Below, in pieces: positions 52,797-60,624 of a stretch of 64,000 nt of DNA. The notes below the pieces were generated by a model, which saw nothing but the letters and a program-made list of their open reading frames with translations, did no database searches and was not told where the DNA came from. The translations under genes were made by a program, and so were the position numbers. The stretch is taken from positions 62,001 to 126,000 of the forward strand of contig NZ_JAFCLU010000018.1 of the NCBI RefSeq assembly GCF_018130385.1. The letters are read 5' to 3'. Position 1 is the first letter of the stretch. Each line of letters begins with the position of its first letter. The DNA is from Bradyrhizobium sp. AUGA SZCCT0283. Its GTDB lineage: Bacteria; Pseudomonadota; Alphaproteobacteria; Rhizobiales; Xanthobacteraceae.

Positions 52797-54308
52797 CTAT
52801 GCCTTCGCCGGTCGCAGGATGCGGGTGACGCTGCCGAAAACCTTGTCGATGACAGGCCAGAACAGCAGCACGATCGCAAGTGTCGTGATCGAACCGACCA
52901 GACCGTTCGACCAGAACACCTTCATGTCGCCGCCGGAGCCGATCATCGACAGGCGGAAGGCATCCTCGGCGCGGTTGCCGAGGACGAGCGCCAGTGTGAA
53001 CGGCGCCAAGGGAATGCCGATCTTCTTGAAGACGTAGCCGACCACGCCAAAGCCCAGCATCAGCCAGATGTCGAACATCGCGTTCTGGATCGCATAGGCG
53101 CCGATCGCGCAGGACACCACGATCATGGGTGCTACGGCGGCAAACGGCACCCGCAGGATCGAAGCAAAGATCGGCACCGTCGTCAGCACCAGCACGAGGC
53201 CTACGACATTCCCGAGATACATCGATGCAATCAGGCCCCAGACGAAATCCTTGTGCTCGACGAACAGCAACGGACCGGGATTGAGGCCCCACACCATCAA
53301 CCCGCCAAGCAGGATCGCCGCGGTGCCGGAGCCCGGAATGCCGAGCGCGAGCATCGGCAGCAGCGCCGCGGTGCCGGAAGCGTGCGCCGCGGTTTCCGGC
53401 GCGAACACGCCCTCGATGCGGCCCTTGCCAAAGCTGTCAGGGTCCTTGGAAAAGCGCTTGGCGAGGTTGTAGCCCATGAAGGAGGCAGCGATGGCGCCGC
53501 CCGGGGTGATGCCGAGCCAGCAGCCGATGAAGGAGGAGCGCAGCAGCGTCACCCAGTATTTCGGCAGATCCTTCCAGACCGACACCACCACGCGCAGCGA
53601 GATGCCGGCGGCGTGGCCGCGCAGCGCAAGACGCTCCTCCATGGTGAGCAGGATTTCGCTGATGCCGAACAGGCCGATCACCGCAACCAGGAAGTTGACG
53701 CCGCGCAGGAGCTCCGCCGAACCGAAAGTCATGCGCAATTGGCCGGACACGGTGTCCATGCCGATGCCGGCGAGCAACAGGCCAAGCGACATCGAAATCA
53801 CCGTCTTGTGCTTGGCTTCGCGGCCGAGCCCGACAAAGGAGCAGAAGGTGAGCAGATACACCGCGAAGAATTCGGGCGGCCCGAACCTCAGCGCGAACGA
53901 CGAGATCATCGGCGCCAGGAACGTGATCAGCATCACCGCGACCAGCGAGCCGATGAACGACGAGGTGAAGGCCGCCGTCAGCGCTTCCGCCGCCCTGCCC
54001 TGCTGCGCCATCGGATATCCGTCGAAGGTGGTCGCCACCGACCACGCCTCACCGGGGATGTTGAACAGGATCGAGGTGATGGCGCCGCCGAACAGCGCGC
54101 CCCAATAGATGCAGGACAGCATCACGATCGCCGATGTCGGATCCATCGTGAATGTCAGCGGCAGCAGGATCGCCACGCCGTTGGGGCCGCCGAGGCCCGG
54201 CAACACGCCGACGAAAATGCCGAGCACCAGCCCGAGCATCATCAAGAGCAGCGTCTTCCAGGTCAGCAGCACGGCGAAGCCGTGCATCAAGAGGCCCAAG
54301 GCTTCCAT
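52797..54308 (-). CDS. tctA: Tripartite tricarboxylate transporter large permease, TctA
   Basis: The 503-residue protein has about twelve membrane segments and TctA hallmarks: GVLPGLGGPNGVAILLPLTF near the N-terminus, GALFGGAITSILFNIPGE, GITPGGAIAASFMGYNLAKRFSKDP, and ALGIPGSGTAAILLGGLMVWGL as the second glycine-rich half of the inverted repeat. It works with TctB and a periplasmic TctC-type protein to import organic acids. ATG 54308 has GGAAG upstream; the frame is open across the palindromic repeat to 54419. It is downstream of mtnP-mtnA-tctB on the same strand, which hints at a substrate linked to methylthio salvage. Confidence 0.94.
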   Translation of the reverse strand: MEALGLLMHGFAVLLTWKTLLLMMLGLVLGIFVGVLPGLGGPNGVAILLPLTFTMDPTSAIVMLSCIYWGALFGGAITSILFNIPGEAWSVATTFDGYPMAQQGRAAEALTAAFTSSFIGSLVAVMLITFLAPMISSFALRFGPPEFFAVYLLTFCSFVGLGREAKHKTVISMSLGLLLAGIGMDTVSGQLRMTFGSAELLRGVNFLVAVIGLFGISEILLTMEERLALRGHAAGISLRVVVSVWKDLPKYWVTLLRSSFIGCWLGITPGGAIAASFMGYNLAKRFSKDPDSFGKGRIEGVFAPETAAHASGTAALLPMLALGIPGSGTAAILLGGLMVWGLNPGPLLFVEHKDFVWGLIASMYLGNVVGLVLVLTTVPIFASILRVPFAAVAPMIVVSCAIGAYAIQNAMFDIWLMLGFGVVGYVFKKIGIPLAPFTLALVLGNRAEDAFRLSMIGSGGDMKVFWSNGLVGSITTLAIVLLFWPVIDKVFGSVTRILRPAKA

Positions 54309-54341
54309 TACAAGGCTTCCATCAGGTGATCCCAAGCAGTT

Positions 54342-54424
54342 CGTCATTGCGAGGAGCGAAGCGACGAAGCAATCCATTCTTGCCTTGCGGCACCATGGAT
54401 TGCTTCGCTTCGCTCGCAATGACG
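54342..54424. repeat. Palindromic intergenic repeat (GTCATTGCGAGCGAAGCG family), copy 2
   Basis: CGTCATTGCGAG at 54342-54353 is answered by CTCGCAATGACG at 54413-54424, with AATCCAT/ATGGATT nested inside. It sits between tctB and tctA, so a hairpin would form within their transcript. Copy 1 is at 45714-45836. Confidence 0.9.
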
Positions 54425-54445
54425 GAAGGAGTCATGCTAGGTCCG

Positions 54446-54988
54446 TTACCGGCCGAGCGCCGCTTCAAGCGGGCCCTTTGGCATGATGACGTCGAAGGCA
54501 ATGTCGAAGGTCACGAACATCACGGCGGTGAACACGAAGGCAGTGAGCAAGGATTTCCACAGCGCGATCTTGCCGACCATGCGCATGAAACCGGCGATCA
54601 ACAGGAAACTCGCGACATAGAGCCCGAGGAACTGCATGGCGAGGCAGAACAGCAGCGTCGGCACGAACACCGCCATCACGCGGCGAAGCTGCGCCCGCGT
54701 CACGAAGATCTCGGAAGCTTCCCTGCGCGACAGGAATGCGGCGACCAGGCCATAAAGGCTGGCGCCACCGAGGATGACCGAGAGATAGAATGGAAAGTAC
54801 CCGGACTGCGGGCCGGTCGATTCCCAGCCGGCTCCCGTCCGCCAGTTGTCGTACCCGAGCGTCAGCGCGAGCGCGAGCAGCAGGAGACAGACAACGACGT
54901 CGGCCGCGCGAACGCTCGTCACCGCAGGCGAATCGGCCTCGGGCGCAGTCGGATCCTCGACGACGATTTCGATGTCGGTGTTGGACAT
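54446..54988 (-). CDS. tctB: Tripartite tricarboxylate transporter small subunit, TctB
   Basis: The 180-residue protein has four membrane segments (ADVVVCLLLLALALTLGYDNW, GYFPFYLSVILGGASLYGLVAAF, VFVPTLLFCLAMQFLGLYVASFLLIAGFM, then ALWKSLLTAFVFTAVMFVTFDIAFDVIMP). This is the TctB layout, including the Gly-Tyr-Phe-Pro motif of its first loop and the terminal LPxGPLE-like KGPLEAALG. It starts 60 bases after mtnA and ends 137 bases before tctA, with a palindromic repeat between them. Confidence 0.92.
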   Translation of the reverse strand: MSNTDIEIVVEDPTAPEADSPAVTSVRAADVVVCLLLLALALTLGYDNWRTGAGWESTGPQSGYFPFYLSVILGGASLYGLVAAFLSRREASEIFVTRAQLRRVMAVFVPTLLFCLAMQFLGLYVASFLLIAGFMRMVGKIALWKSLLTAFVFTAVMFVTFDIAFDVIMPKGPLEAALGR

Positions 54989-55048
54989 GGAGACGATGAA
55001 CCCCGATACGACAGACCTGAACGGGGATACGTGCCGATGCCGCTGGCG

Positions 55049-56152
55049 TCAATGACCCGCGCTGCGCTCCGGGAATGCGCTCGCAAGTGCAGCACGCTCG
55101 GGGCGGAGCAGGCCGCGTTCAGTGATCAATCCTGTCACCAGCCGCGCCGGCGTGACGTCGAAGGCGTAGTTGGCTACAGGCGAGCCTTCTGGAACCACGC
55201 GCACGGTCTGGACGCGGCCGTCGGCGGTGCGGCCGGTCATGTTCGCCACTTCGTCGGCGCTGCGCTGCTCGATCGGGATCTGCCTGACGCCGTCATCGAT
55301 ACTAAAGTCGATGGTGGGCGACGGCAGTGCAACATAGAACGGCACGCCATTGTCGTGGGCGGCGAGCGCCTTCAGGTAGGTACCGATCTTGTTGCAGACA
55401 TCGCCATTGGCCCCTACGCGGTCGGTACCGACGATGGCGAGATCGACCATGCGGTGCTGCATCAGATGGCCGCCGGTGTTGTCCGGGATCACCGTGTGCG
55501 GAACGCCGTGGTGGCCGAGTTCCCACGCGGTCAGCGAAGCGCCCTGATTGCGCGGCCGGGTCTCGTCGACCCAAACATGAACCTTCAGGCCGCGATCATG
55601 CGCGAGATAGATCGGCGCCGTCGCCGTGCCCCAGTCCACCGTCGCGAGCCAGCCGGCGTTGCAATGGGTCAGGACATTGACCGGCTCGCCGGGCCGCTTC
55701 CTCGCCGCGATCTCTTCGATCAACGCCAGACCATGCCGGCCGATCCCCTGGTTGATCGCGACGTCCTCGTCGGCGATTTCGACCGCGCGCCGGTAAGCCG
55801 CCACGGCCCGTTCCGATGGCGGCAACGGCCGAAGCAATCGTTGCATCTCATCGAGCGCCCATTTCAGGTTGATCGCGGTCGGCCGGGCCGCCAGCAGCAT
55901 GGCATAGGCGCGGTCCAGCGCCGCATCGAAAGCCTCAGTTCGCATGGCGAGCGCCATGCCGTAAGCAGCCGTGGCGCCGATCAGCGGCGCGCCGCGCACC
56001 AGCATGGAACGGATCGCCTCGGTCGCGTCCTCGGCGCTTGCGATGCGCGCCACCACGAATTCATGCGGCAACCGGCGCTGGTCGATCGCGCCGACTGTCC
56101 AGCCGTCGTCCTCGAGCCAGATGCTGCGAAAATGTCGGCCGTCGACCTTCAT
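55049..56152 (-). CDS. mtnA: S-methyl-5-thioribose-1-phosphate isomerase, MtnA
   Basis: Isomerises methylthioribose-1-phosphate to methylthioribulose-1-phosphate. The 367-residue protein has MLVRGAPLIGATAAYGMALA, ARPTAINLKWALDEM, LTHCNAGWLATVDWGTATAPI (catalytic Cys), VWVDETRPRNQGASLTAWEL, GTDRVGANGDVCNKIGTY (catalytic Asp) and VPFYVALPSPTID. The ATG at 56152 overlaps the mtnP stop (ATGA). A frame extension upstream to 56266 lies inside mtnP and is not used. Confidence 0.96.
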   Translation of the reverse strand: MKVDGRHFRSIWLEDDGWTVGAIDQRRLPHEFVVARIASAEDATEAIRSMLVRGAPLIGATAAYGMALAMRTEAFDAALDRAYAMLLAARPTAINLKWALDEMQRLLRPLPPSERAVAAYRRAVEIADEDVAINQGIGRHGLALIEEIAARKRPGEPVNVLTHCNAGWLATVDWGTATAPIYLAHDRGLKVHVWVDETRPRNQGASLTAWELGHHGVPHTVIPDNTGGHLMQHRMVDLAIVGTDRVGANGDVCNKIGTYLKALAAHDNGVPFYVALPSPTIDFSIDDGVRQIPIEQRSADEVANMTGRTADGRVQTVRVVPEGSPVANYAFDVTPARLVTGLITERGLLRPERAALASAFPERSAGH

Positions 56153-57024
56153 GAACGCAACACCCTTCCCGCCACCGCATCGAGCTTCTTCAACAACTCC
56201 GGATCGCGCGCTTCCGGCGCGGTGATCAAAGCGGTGTCGAGTGCCTTGTCCGAGCCGATCGGACACGGTTCATGCTCGCGCGGGAAATCCCTGGCGAGAC
56301 GCGATACCAACGCTTTCGCCTTCTCGGCGTTCGAATTCAGAACGCGAATGATGTCCTGCACCGTTACCGCGTCATGATCGGGATGCCAGCAATCGAAGTC
56401 GGTCACCATGGCCACGCTGGCGTAGCAGAGTTCCGCCTCGCGGGCGAGTTTTGCCTCGGGCATGTTGGTCATGCCGATCACCGAATAGCCCTGCGCCTTG
56501 TAGGTCAGGCTCTCGGCGAGGCTGGAGAATTGCGGACCTTCCATGCACAAATAGGTGCCAGCGCGCGCAAACGCGATACCCTCGGCTACCGCCGCCGCGG
56601 CCAGATGAACCCGCAGCCGTGGCGACACCGGATGCGCCATCGAAACGTGAGCCACGCAGCCCGTGCCGAAGAACGAGCTCTCGCGCTTATGGGTACGGTC
56701 GACGAACTGGTCGACCAACACAAAGGTGCCGGGCGGCAGTTCCTCCTTGAACGAGCCGCAGGCCGAAAGCGAGATCAGGTCGGTGACCCCCGCCCGCTTC
56801 AGCACGTCGATATTGGCGCGGTAGTTGATGTCCGACGGCGACAGCCGGTGTCCCTTGTCGTGGCGAGGAAGGAACACGATCGGCAGTCCAGCGATGCTGC
56901 CGCGGCGGACGGGCGCCGATGGCTCACCCCAGGGACTTTCAATCGCCTCGTCGCGGACGTTTTCCAGCCCCGACAGGTCGTAGATGCCGGATCCGCCGAT
57001 GATGCCAAGCACGGCACGCGTCAT
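56149..57024 (-). CDS. mtnP: S-methyl-5'-thioadenosine phosphorylase, MtnP
   Basis: Cleaves methylthioadenosine to adenine and methylthioribose-1-phosphate. The 291-residue protein begins VLGIIGGSGIYDLSGLENV and has FLPRHDKGHRLSPSDINYRANI, ISLSACGSFKEELPPGTFVL, TYLCMEGPQFSSLAES, VIGMTNMPEAKLAREAELCYA and MVTDFDCWH, the hallmarks of the MTAP subfamily. ATG at 57024 follows GGGAGAAG. It is the first gene of mtnP-mtnA-tctB-tctA and diverges from the class II aldolase gene across 91 bases. Confidence 0.96.
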   Translation of the reverse strand: MTRAVLGIIGGSGIYDLSGLENVRDEAIESPWGEPSAPVRRGSIAGLPIVFLPRHDKGHRLSPSDINYRANIDVLKRAGVTDLISLSACGSFKEELPPGTFVLVDQFVDRTHKRESSFFGTGCVAHVSMAHPVSPRLRVHLAAAAVAEGIAFARAGTYLCMEGPQFSSLAESLTYKAQGYSVIGMTNMPEAKLAREAELCYASVAMVTDFDCWHPDHDAVTVQDIIRVLNSNAEKAKALVSRLARDFPREHEPCPIGSDKALDTALITAPEARDPELLKKLDAVAGRVLRS

Positions 57025-57115
57025 GACTTCTCCCAATCAGGATTTCACGCAAGATGTTCGACTATACTGCGGCGCAATAATCAAGCATTGTCGCACGGTT
57101 GCAAGGGGTCTCAAA

Positions 57116-57766
57116 ATGCCGACCACGAAGGACCGGGAAAAACGCCAGTCGATCATCGATGCCTGCCGCAGCATGAACGCGCTCGGCATCAACCAGGGAA
57201 CGTCGGGAAATATCAGCCTGCGCCACGGCGAGGGCCTGCTGATCACGCCGACCAGCACGCCCTACGAGGCGATGCAGCCCGAGCAGATCGTGTTCATGGG
57301 CTTGGACGGCTCGCACGATCCCGCCCAGCGGCCGTCGAGCGAATGGCGATTTCATCTCGACATCCTGAGAGCCCGGCCCGAAATCAACGCCGTGGTCCAT
57401 GCCCACCCGCCCTATTCGACGATTCTCGCCATCATGGGCCTGGAAATTCCGCCGATCCACTACATGATCGCGTGTGCCGGCGGCGACACCATCCGCGTCG
57501 CGCCCTATGCGACCTTCGGCACGCAGGAGCTTTCCGAGCACGCCGTGCGCGCGCTGGAAGGTAGGCTGGCGTGCCTGCTCGAACACCATGGTATGATTGC
57601 AGTCGGAGCATCGCTTTCGAAAGCGATGTGGCTTGCCGTCGAAGTCGAAACGCTGGCCCGGCAATATCACGGCTGCCTGCAGATCGGGACACCGCGCCTC
57701 TTGCCGAAGGCCGAGATCGAAAACGTTCTCGGCAGGATCGCAGGATACGGTCCTGCCGACAAATAA
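57116..57766 (+). CDS. Class II aldolase/adducin family protein, probable methylthioribulose-1-phosphate enzyme
   Basis: The 216-residue protein is a fuculose-phosphate-aldolase-fold enzyme: NQGTSGNISLRHGEGLLITPT, SSEWRFHLDILRARPEINAVVHAHPPYSTILA (zinc His pair) and LEHHGMIAVGASLSKAMWLAVEVE (third His). Divergent from mtnP-mtnA, it should act on methylthioribulose-1-phosphate. It may be either the dehydratase MtnB or the aldolase (Ald2 type) of the DHAP shunt that yields methylthioacetaldehyde. No MtnC, MtnD or MtnE is nearby, which favours the shunt. ATG 57116 follows AAGGGG. It is convergent with the TctC gene, 8 bases apart. Confidence 0.85.
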   Translation: MPTTKDREKRQSIIDACRSMNALGINQGTSGNISLRHGEGLLITPTSTPYEAMQPEQIVFMGLDGSHDPAQRPSSEWRFHLDILRARPEINAVVHAHPPYSTILAIMGLEIPPIHYMIACAGGDTIRVAPYATFGTQELSEHAVRALEGRLACLLEHHGMIAVGASLSKAMWLAVEVETLARQYHGCLQIGTPRLLPKAEIENVLGRIAGYGPADK

Positions 57767-57774
57767 CGATCGGC

Positions 57775-58770
57775 CTATTTCGCGACGAAGCCCGCTTCGT
57801 TCATCAGCGAGGCGTTGAGCTTGTCGTCCTCCTCGAGGAACTTCAGCATGTCCTTGCCGGTGAGGAAGATCGGCTTGAGCGCCTGCTTCTCCATATAGTC
57901 CTTGTACTCCGACGTCTGCGTCACCTTCTGGAACAGATCGACGTAGAACGCCTGCTGTTCCGGCGTGACCTTGCCGGGCAGGAACATCGCGCGCAGCATC
58001 AGATACTGCACGTCGAGCCCCTCCTCCTTGCAGGTCGGGACATCGTTCCAGGATTGCGTCTCGGTGACCTTGGTCTTGTAGGAGATGCGCTCCTTGTCGA
58101 ACACGCACAGCGCACGCACCTGACCGGCGCGCCAGACCTCGAGATTTTCGGATGGGTTGTTGACGTTGGCTTCGGTGTGCTTGCCGACCAACTGCGTCGC
58201 CGCCTCGCCGCCCGACTTGTACGGCAGATAGGAGAATTTCGCGCCGGTCTTCTGCTCCATGAACACGGTGAGCACGTGGTCCTCGCGCTTAGAGCCGGTG
58301 CCGCCCATCTTGAACGGGGAGCTTGCGGCCTTGGCAGCGGCGATGAAATCCTTCACCGTCTTCGGTCCGTCGGCATAGTCCCACAGCACGAACTGATCGA
58401 GGGCGACCACCGACACCGGCGTCAGGTCGCGCCAGTTGAAGGGGATCTTCGCCGACAGCGGCAGCATGTAGATCAGGGAATAGGCGATCAGGACCTTGTT
58501 GGGGTCGCCGTCGCTGGACTTCATGTACATCAGCGCCTCGGCGCCCGACGCCCCGCCCTTGAGCGACACAACCATCGGCTGCTTCATCAGATTGTTCTTC
58601 TGAATGGCCGCCTGCATCATCCGCGCCATCTGGTCGGAGGCCCCGCCCGCGCCGGCTGCGACGACGATTTCGACCGGTTTGGTCGGCTCCCAGGCGGCAA
58701 GCGCCGAGGTGCTTGCGATCATGGCCGTCAGGGCGGCAGCGGCTTTCAGCATCTGTCCCACGAGTTTCAT
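57775..58770 (-). CDS. Tripartite tricarboxylate transporter periplasmic binding protein (TctC/Bug family)
   Basis: The 331-residue protein begins with a signal peptide (basic start, hydrophobic core AAAALTAMIASTSALA, cleavage near Ala-Ala). It continues PTKPVEIVVAAGAGGASDQMARMMQAAI, the first ligand loop of Bug proteins, MGGTGSKREDHVLTVFMEQKTG, FSYLPYKSGGEAATQLVGKHTEANVNNPSE and GLDVQYLMLRAMFLPGKVTPEQ. It should bind a small organic anion for the TctAB permease found 3.5 kb away on the same strand beyond the methionine-salvage genes. ATG 58752 is a second possible start with a better ribosome site. Confidence 0.93.
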   Translation of the reverse strand: MKLVGQMLKAAAALTAMIASTSALAAWEPTKPVEIVVAAGAGGASDQMARMMQAAIQKNNLMKQPMVVSLKGGASGAEALMYMKSSDGDPNKVLIAYSLIYMLPLSAKIPFNWRDLTPVSVVALDQFVLWDYADGPKTVKDFIAAAKAASSPFKMGGTGSKREDHVLTVFMEQKTGAKFSYLPYKSGGEAATQLVGKHTEANVNNPSENLEVWRAGQVRALCVFDKERISYKTKVTETQSWNDVPTCKEEGLDVQYLMLRAMFLPGKVTPEQQAFYVDLFQKVTQTSEYKDYMEKQALKPIFLTGKDMLKFLEEDDKLNASLMNEAGFVAK

Positions 58771-59012
58771 CCCTATGTAATTGTTGTATTTAGACAAATT
58801 AGCAACTCTGGCCACGCCATTGTGCGGGGTAATGCGGGCGAGTTCAAGCTGCACCGCAATGTGCCGTCTATGACTTTCGCATGAAGCGCACCCCTTTCCG
58901 CAGCAGGCTCGTATCTGGGAGCAGCCGATTCAAGCCCCTAGCATTTCCGTTGCATGGCTGCGAGTGAGCCCATCTAATGCACGTTACAAGGACAATCAGG
59001 AGGAGCGACCGA

Positions 59013-59387
59013 ATGAGAAGGATTTTGATAGCCGTCCTCATGGGCGCGACGGTGACCCTCGCCGGGTGTGGACGGGATCCAGGACCAAAAGGCGATCCTG
59101 GGCCCCAAGGACCCGCCGGGCCGCAAGGCGCGCAGGGCTTGCAAGGCGTGCCCGGCCCTCAAGGCCAACAGGGTCCGCAAGGGCCACAGGGACCGCAGGG
59201 TGCGCCCGGCGCAAAGGGCGATCCCGGAGCGGCTGCCGCTTCCATCAGGTCGGTCCAGGCCGACGGCGAGGTCAGCTGCGATGCAAGTGAAAATCTGGTG
59301 TCGGTGTTCTGTCCGTCTGGCGGCGCACCCGATGGCTCCAAGTGCGCCACCGCTCCTACCATCGGTCTTTGCCTCAAAAAGCCGTAG
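59013..59387 (+). CDS. Collagen-like lipoprotein
   Basis: The 124-residue protein has a lipoprotein signal (RRILIAVLMGATVTLAGCG, lipobox LAGC with Cys near residue 19). It is followed by about sixteen Gly-X-Y triplets (GPKGDPGPQGPAGPQGAQG and so on to GAPGAKGDPG) and a 50-residue C-terminal part with four Cys (VSCDASENLVSVFCPSG, CATAPTIGLCLK), probably two disulfides. AGGAGGAG precedes ATG 59013. It is expected on the outer or inner membrane as a short trimeric stalk with a disulfide-bonded head. Function unknown; a structural or adhesion role is a guess. Confidence 0.85.
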   Translation: MRRILIAVLMGATVTLAGCGRDPGPKGDPGPQGPAGPQGAQGLQGVPGPQGQQGPQGPQGPQGAPGAKGDPGAAAASIRSVQADGEVSCDASENLVSVFCPSGGAPDGSKCATAPTIGLCLKKP

Positions 59388-59435
59388 CCATCCTATTGTG
59401 CTGCTGTCCGACGAATGACGCGCTGACGAGGAAGC

Positions 59436-59765
59436 ATGAAGGCGTTCGCGATTGGTTTGGTCCTGGCTTGTCTTTCCACCGTCGCGGACGCCGGTTCCTC
59501 AATAATCGGTGCGGGCTCTCAAACCTGCACGGCTTGGACCAACCGCAAAAAGAATGCGGTCGTCGAAGGAAGCTTTGAATCCTGGCTGGTTGGATTTATC
59601 GGCGGCCTGAACATCAGCGGCGAGCGGGACATGGTTGGTGGCGGCGACTTCGACGCGATCATCGCGTGGATGGATGGACGTTGCCTCACCACCCCCTCAG
59701 ACAGAATAGGTATCGCGGCGCTCGACCTGGGTATGGAATTGGCAAAAAAGGCTGCTCAACCATAG
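59436..59765 (+). CDS. Small secreted protein with Rap1/HdeA-like pattern
   Basis: The 109-residue protein has a signal peptide (FAIGLVLACLSTVADAG) and a mature part with one Cys early and one later (SQTCTAWTNR, MDGRCLTTP), plus the motif SWLVGFIGGLNISGERDMVGG. That spacing is seen in small periplasmic proteins of the Rap1-immunity/HdeA-like type common in Bradyrhizobium. It lies 48 bases after the collagen-like gene, possibly co-transcribed. No enzymatic role is expected. Confidence 0.72.
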   Translation: MKAFAIGLVLACLSTVADAGSSIIGAGSQTCTAWTNRKKNAVVEGSFESWLVGFIGGLNISGERDMVGGGDFDAIIAWMDGRCLTTPSDRIGIAALDLGMELAKKAAQP

Positions 59766-59790
59766 TGGGCGGTTCTGAGCGCTTGTTGCC

Positions 59791-60588
59791 CTACTTGCCC
59801 TTCCAGTTCGGCGAGCGCTTGTTGAGGAACGCGTCCATGCCTTCGCGAAAATCCTCGCTCATATAGGCGCGCAGGATCAGGTCTTCGCCTTCGTCGCGCG
59901 TCAATGTCCGCCGGATGCGGCGCACCGCTTCCTTGGTGACCTCGAGCGTGATCGGCGCATGGCTGGCAACGAGCTTCGCAGTTTCGTCGGCGCGGCGCTG
60001 CAGCGTCGCCAAATCAGGCACCACTTCATTGAGCAGACCGAGCGCCAGCGCTTCCGGCGCCTCGACCAGCCGCGCCTTGAAGATCAAGTCCTTGGTCCGC
60101 GCGGGGCCGACCAGCGAAACCAGCCTGGAAATATTGGACATCGACAGGCAATTGCCGAGCGTGCGCGCGATCGGAAAGCCCATCCGCGTCGTTTCGGTGC
60201 CGATGCGGATATCGCAGCACGCCGCGATCCCCGCGCCGCCGCCGGTGCAGGCGCCGGCAATCGCCGCGATCGTCGGCACCCGACATGCCTCCAGCGCACC
60301 AAGCACGCGATCGATCCGCGCCTCGTAGTCGAGCGCATCCTGTGCGGTCTTGAAGGCCCGGAACTGCGAGATGTCGGTGCCCGACGCGAACGCCTTGTCG
60401 CCGGCGCCGGTCAGGATCATCGCCTTGATCGAGCGATCATTGTTGACGGTCTCGCAGATCGCCGCCATTTGCTCGTACATGGCAAAGGTCAGCGCATTGC
60501 GCGCCTGCGGACGGTTGAACGTCAGCCGGGCGATGCCGTCCTCGACGGAATAAATCAGGTCTTCGGTCGAAGCTACCGGAGCGTTCAT
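59791..60588 (-). CDS. Enoyl-CoA hydratase/isomerase family protein (crotonase fold)
   Basis: The 265-residue protein has the crotonase core ARLTFNRPQARNALTFAMYEQM, MILTGAGDKAFASGTDISQF (oxyanion hole) and VPTIAAIAGACTGGGAGIAACCDIRIGTE (second oxyanion element). Where hydratases have the catalytic Glu (PEIxLG) it reads GFPIARTLGN, so another acyl-CoA reaction, such as an isomerase, hydrolase or decarboxylase, is possible. ATG 60588 follows GAGAGAG. It lies 36 bases downstream of the aminotransferase gene on the same strand, so the two may be one operon. Confidence 0.85.
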   Translation of the reverse strand: MNAPVASTEDLIYSVEDGIARLTFNRPQARNALTFAMYEQMAAICETVNNDRSIKAMILTGAGDKAFASGTDISQFRAFKTAQDALDYEARIDRVLGALEACRVPTIAAIAGACTGGGAGIAACCDIRIGTETTRMGFPIARTLGNCLSMSNISRLVSLVGPARTKDLIFKARLVEAPEALALGLLNEVVPDLATLQRRADETAKLVASHAPITLEVTKEAVRRIRRTLTRDEGEDLILRAYMSEDFREGMDAFLNKRSPNWKGK

Positions 60589-60624
60589 CGCAGCTCTCTC
60601 TATTCTTGTTTCGGTCAAATGATC

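Noticed and set aside
57116..57766. Firm call as MtnB dehydratase
   Set aside because: The class II aldolase motifs fit MtnB and the DHAP-shunt aldolase alike, and the other MtnCDE genes are absent from the window.
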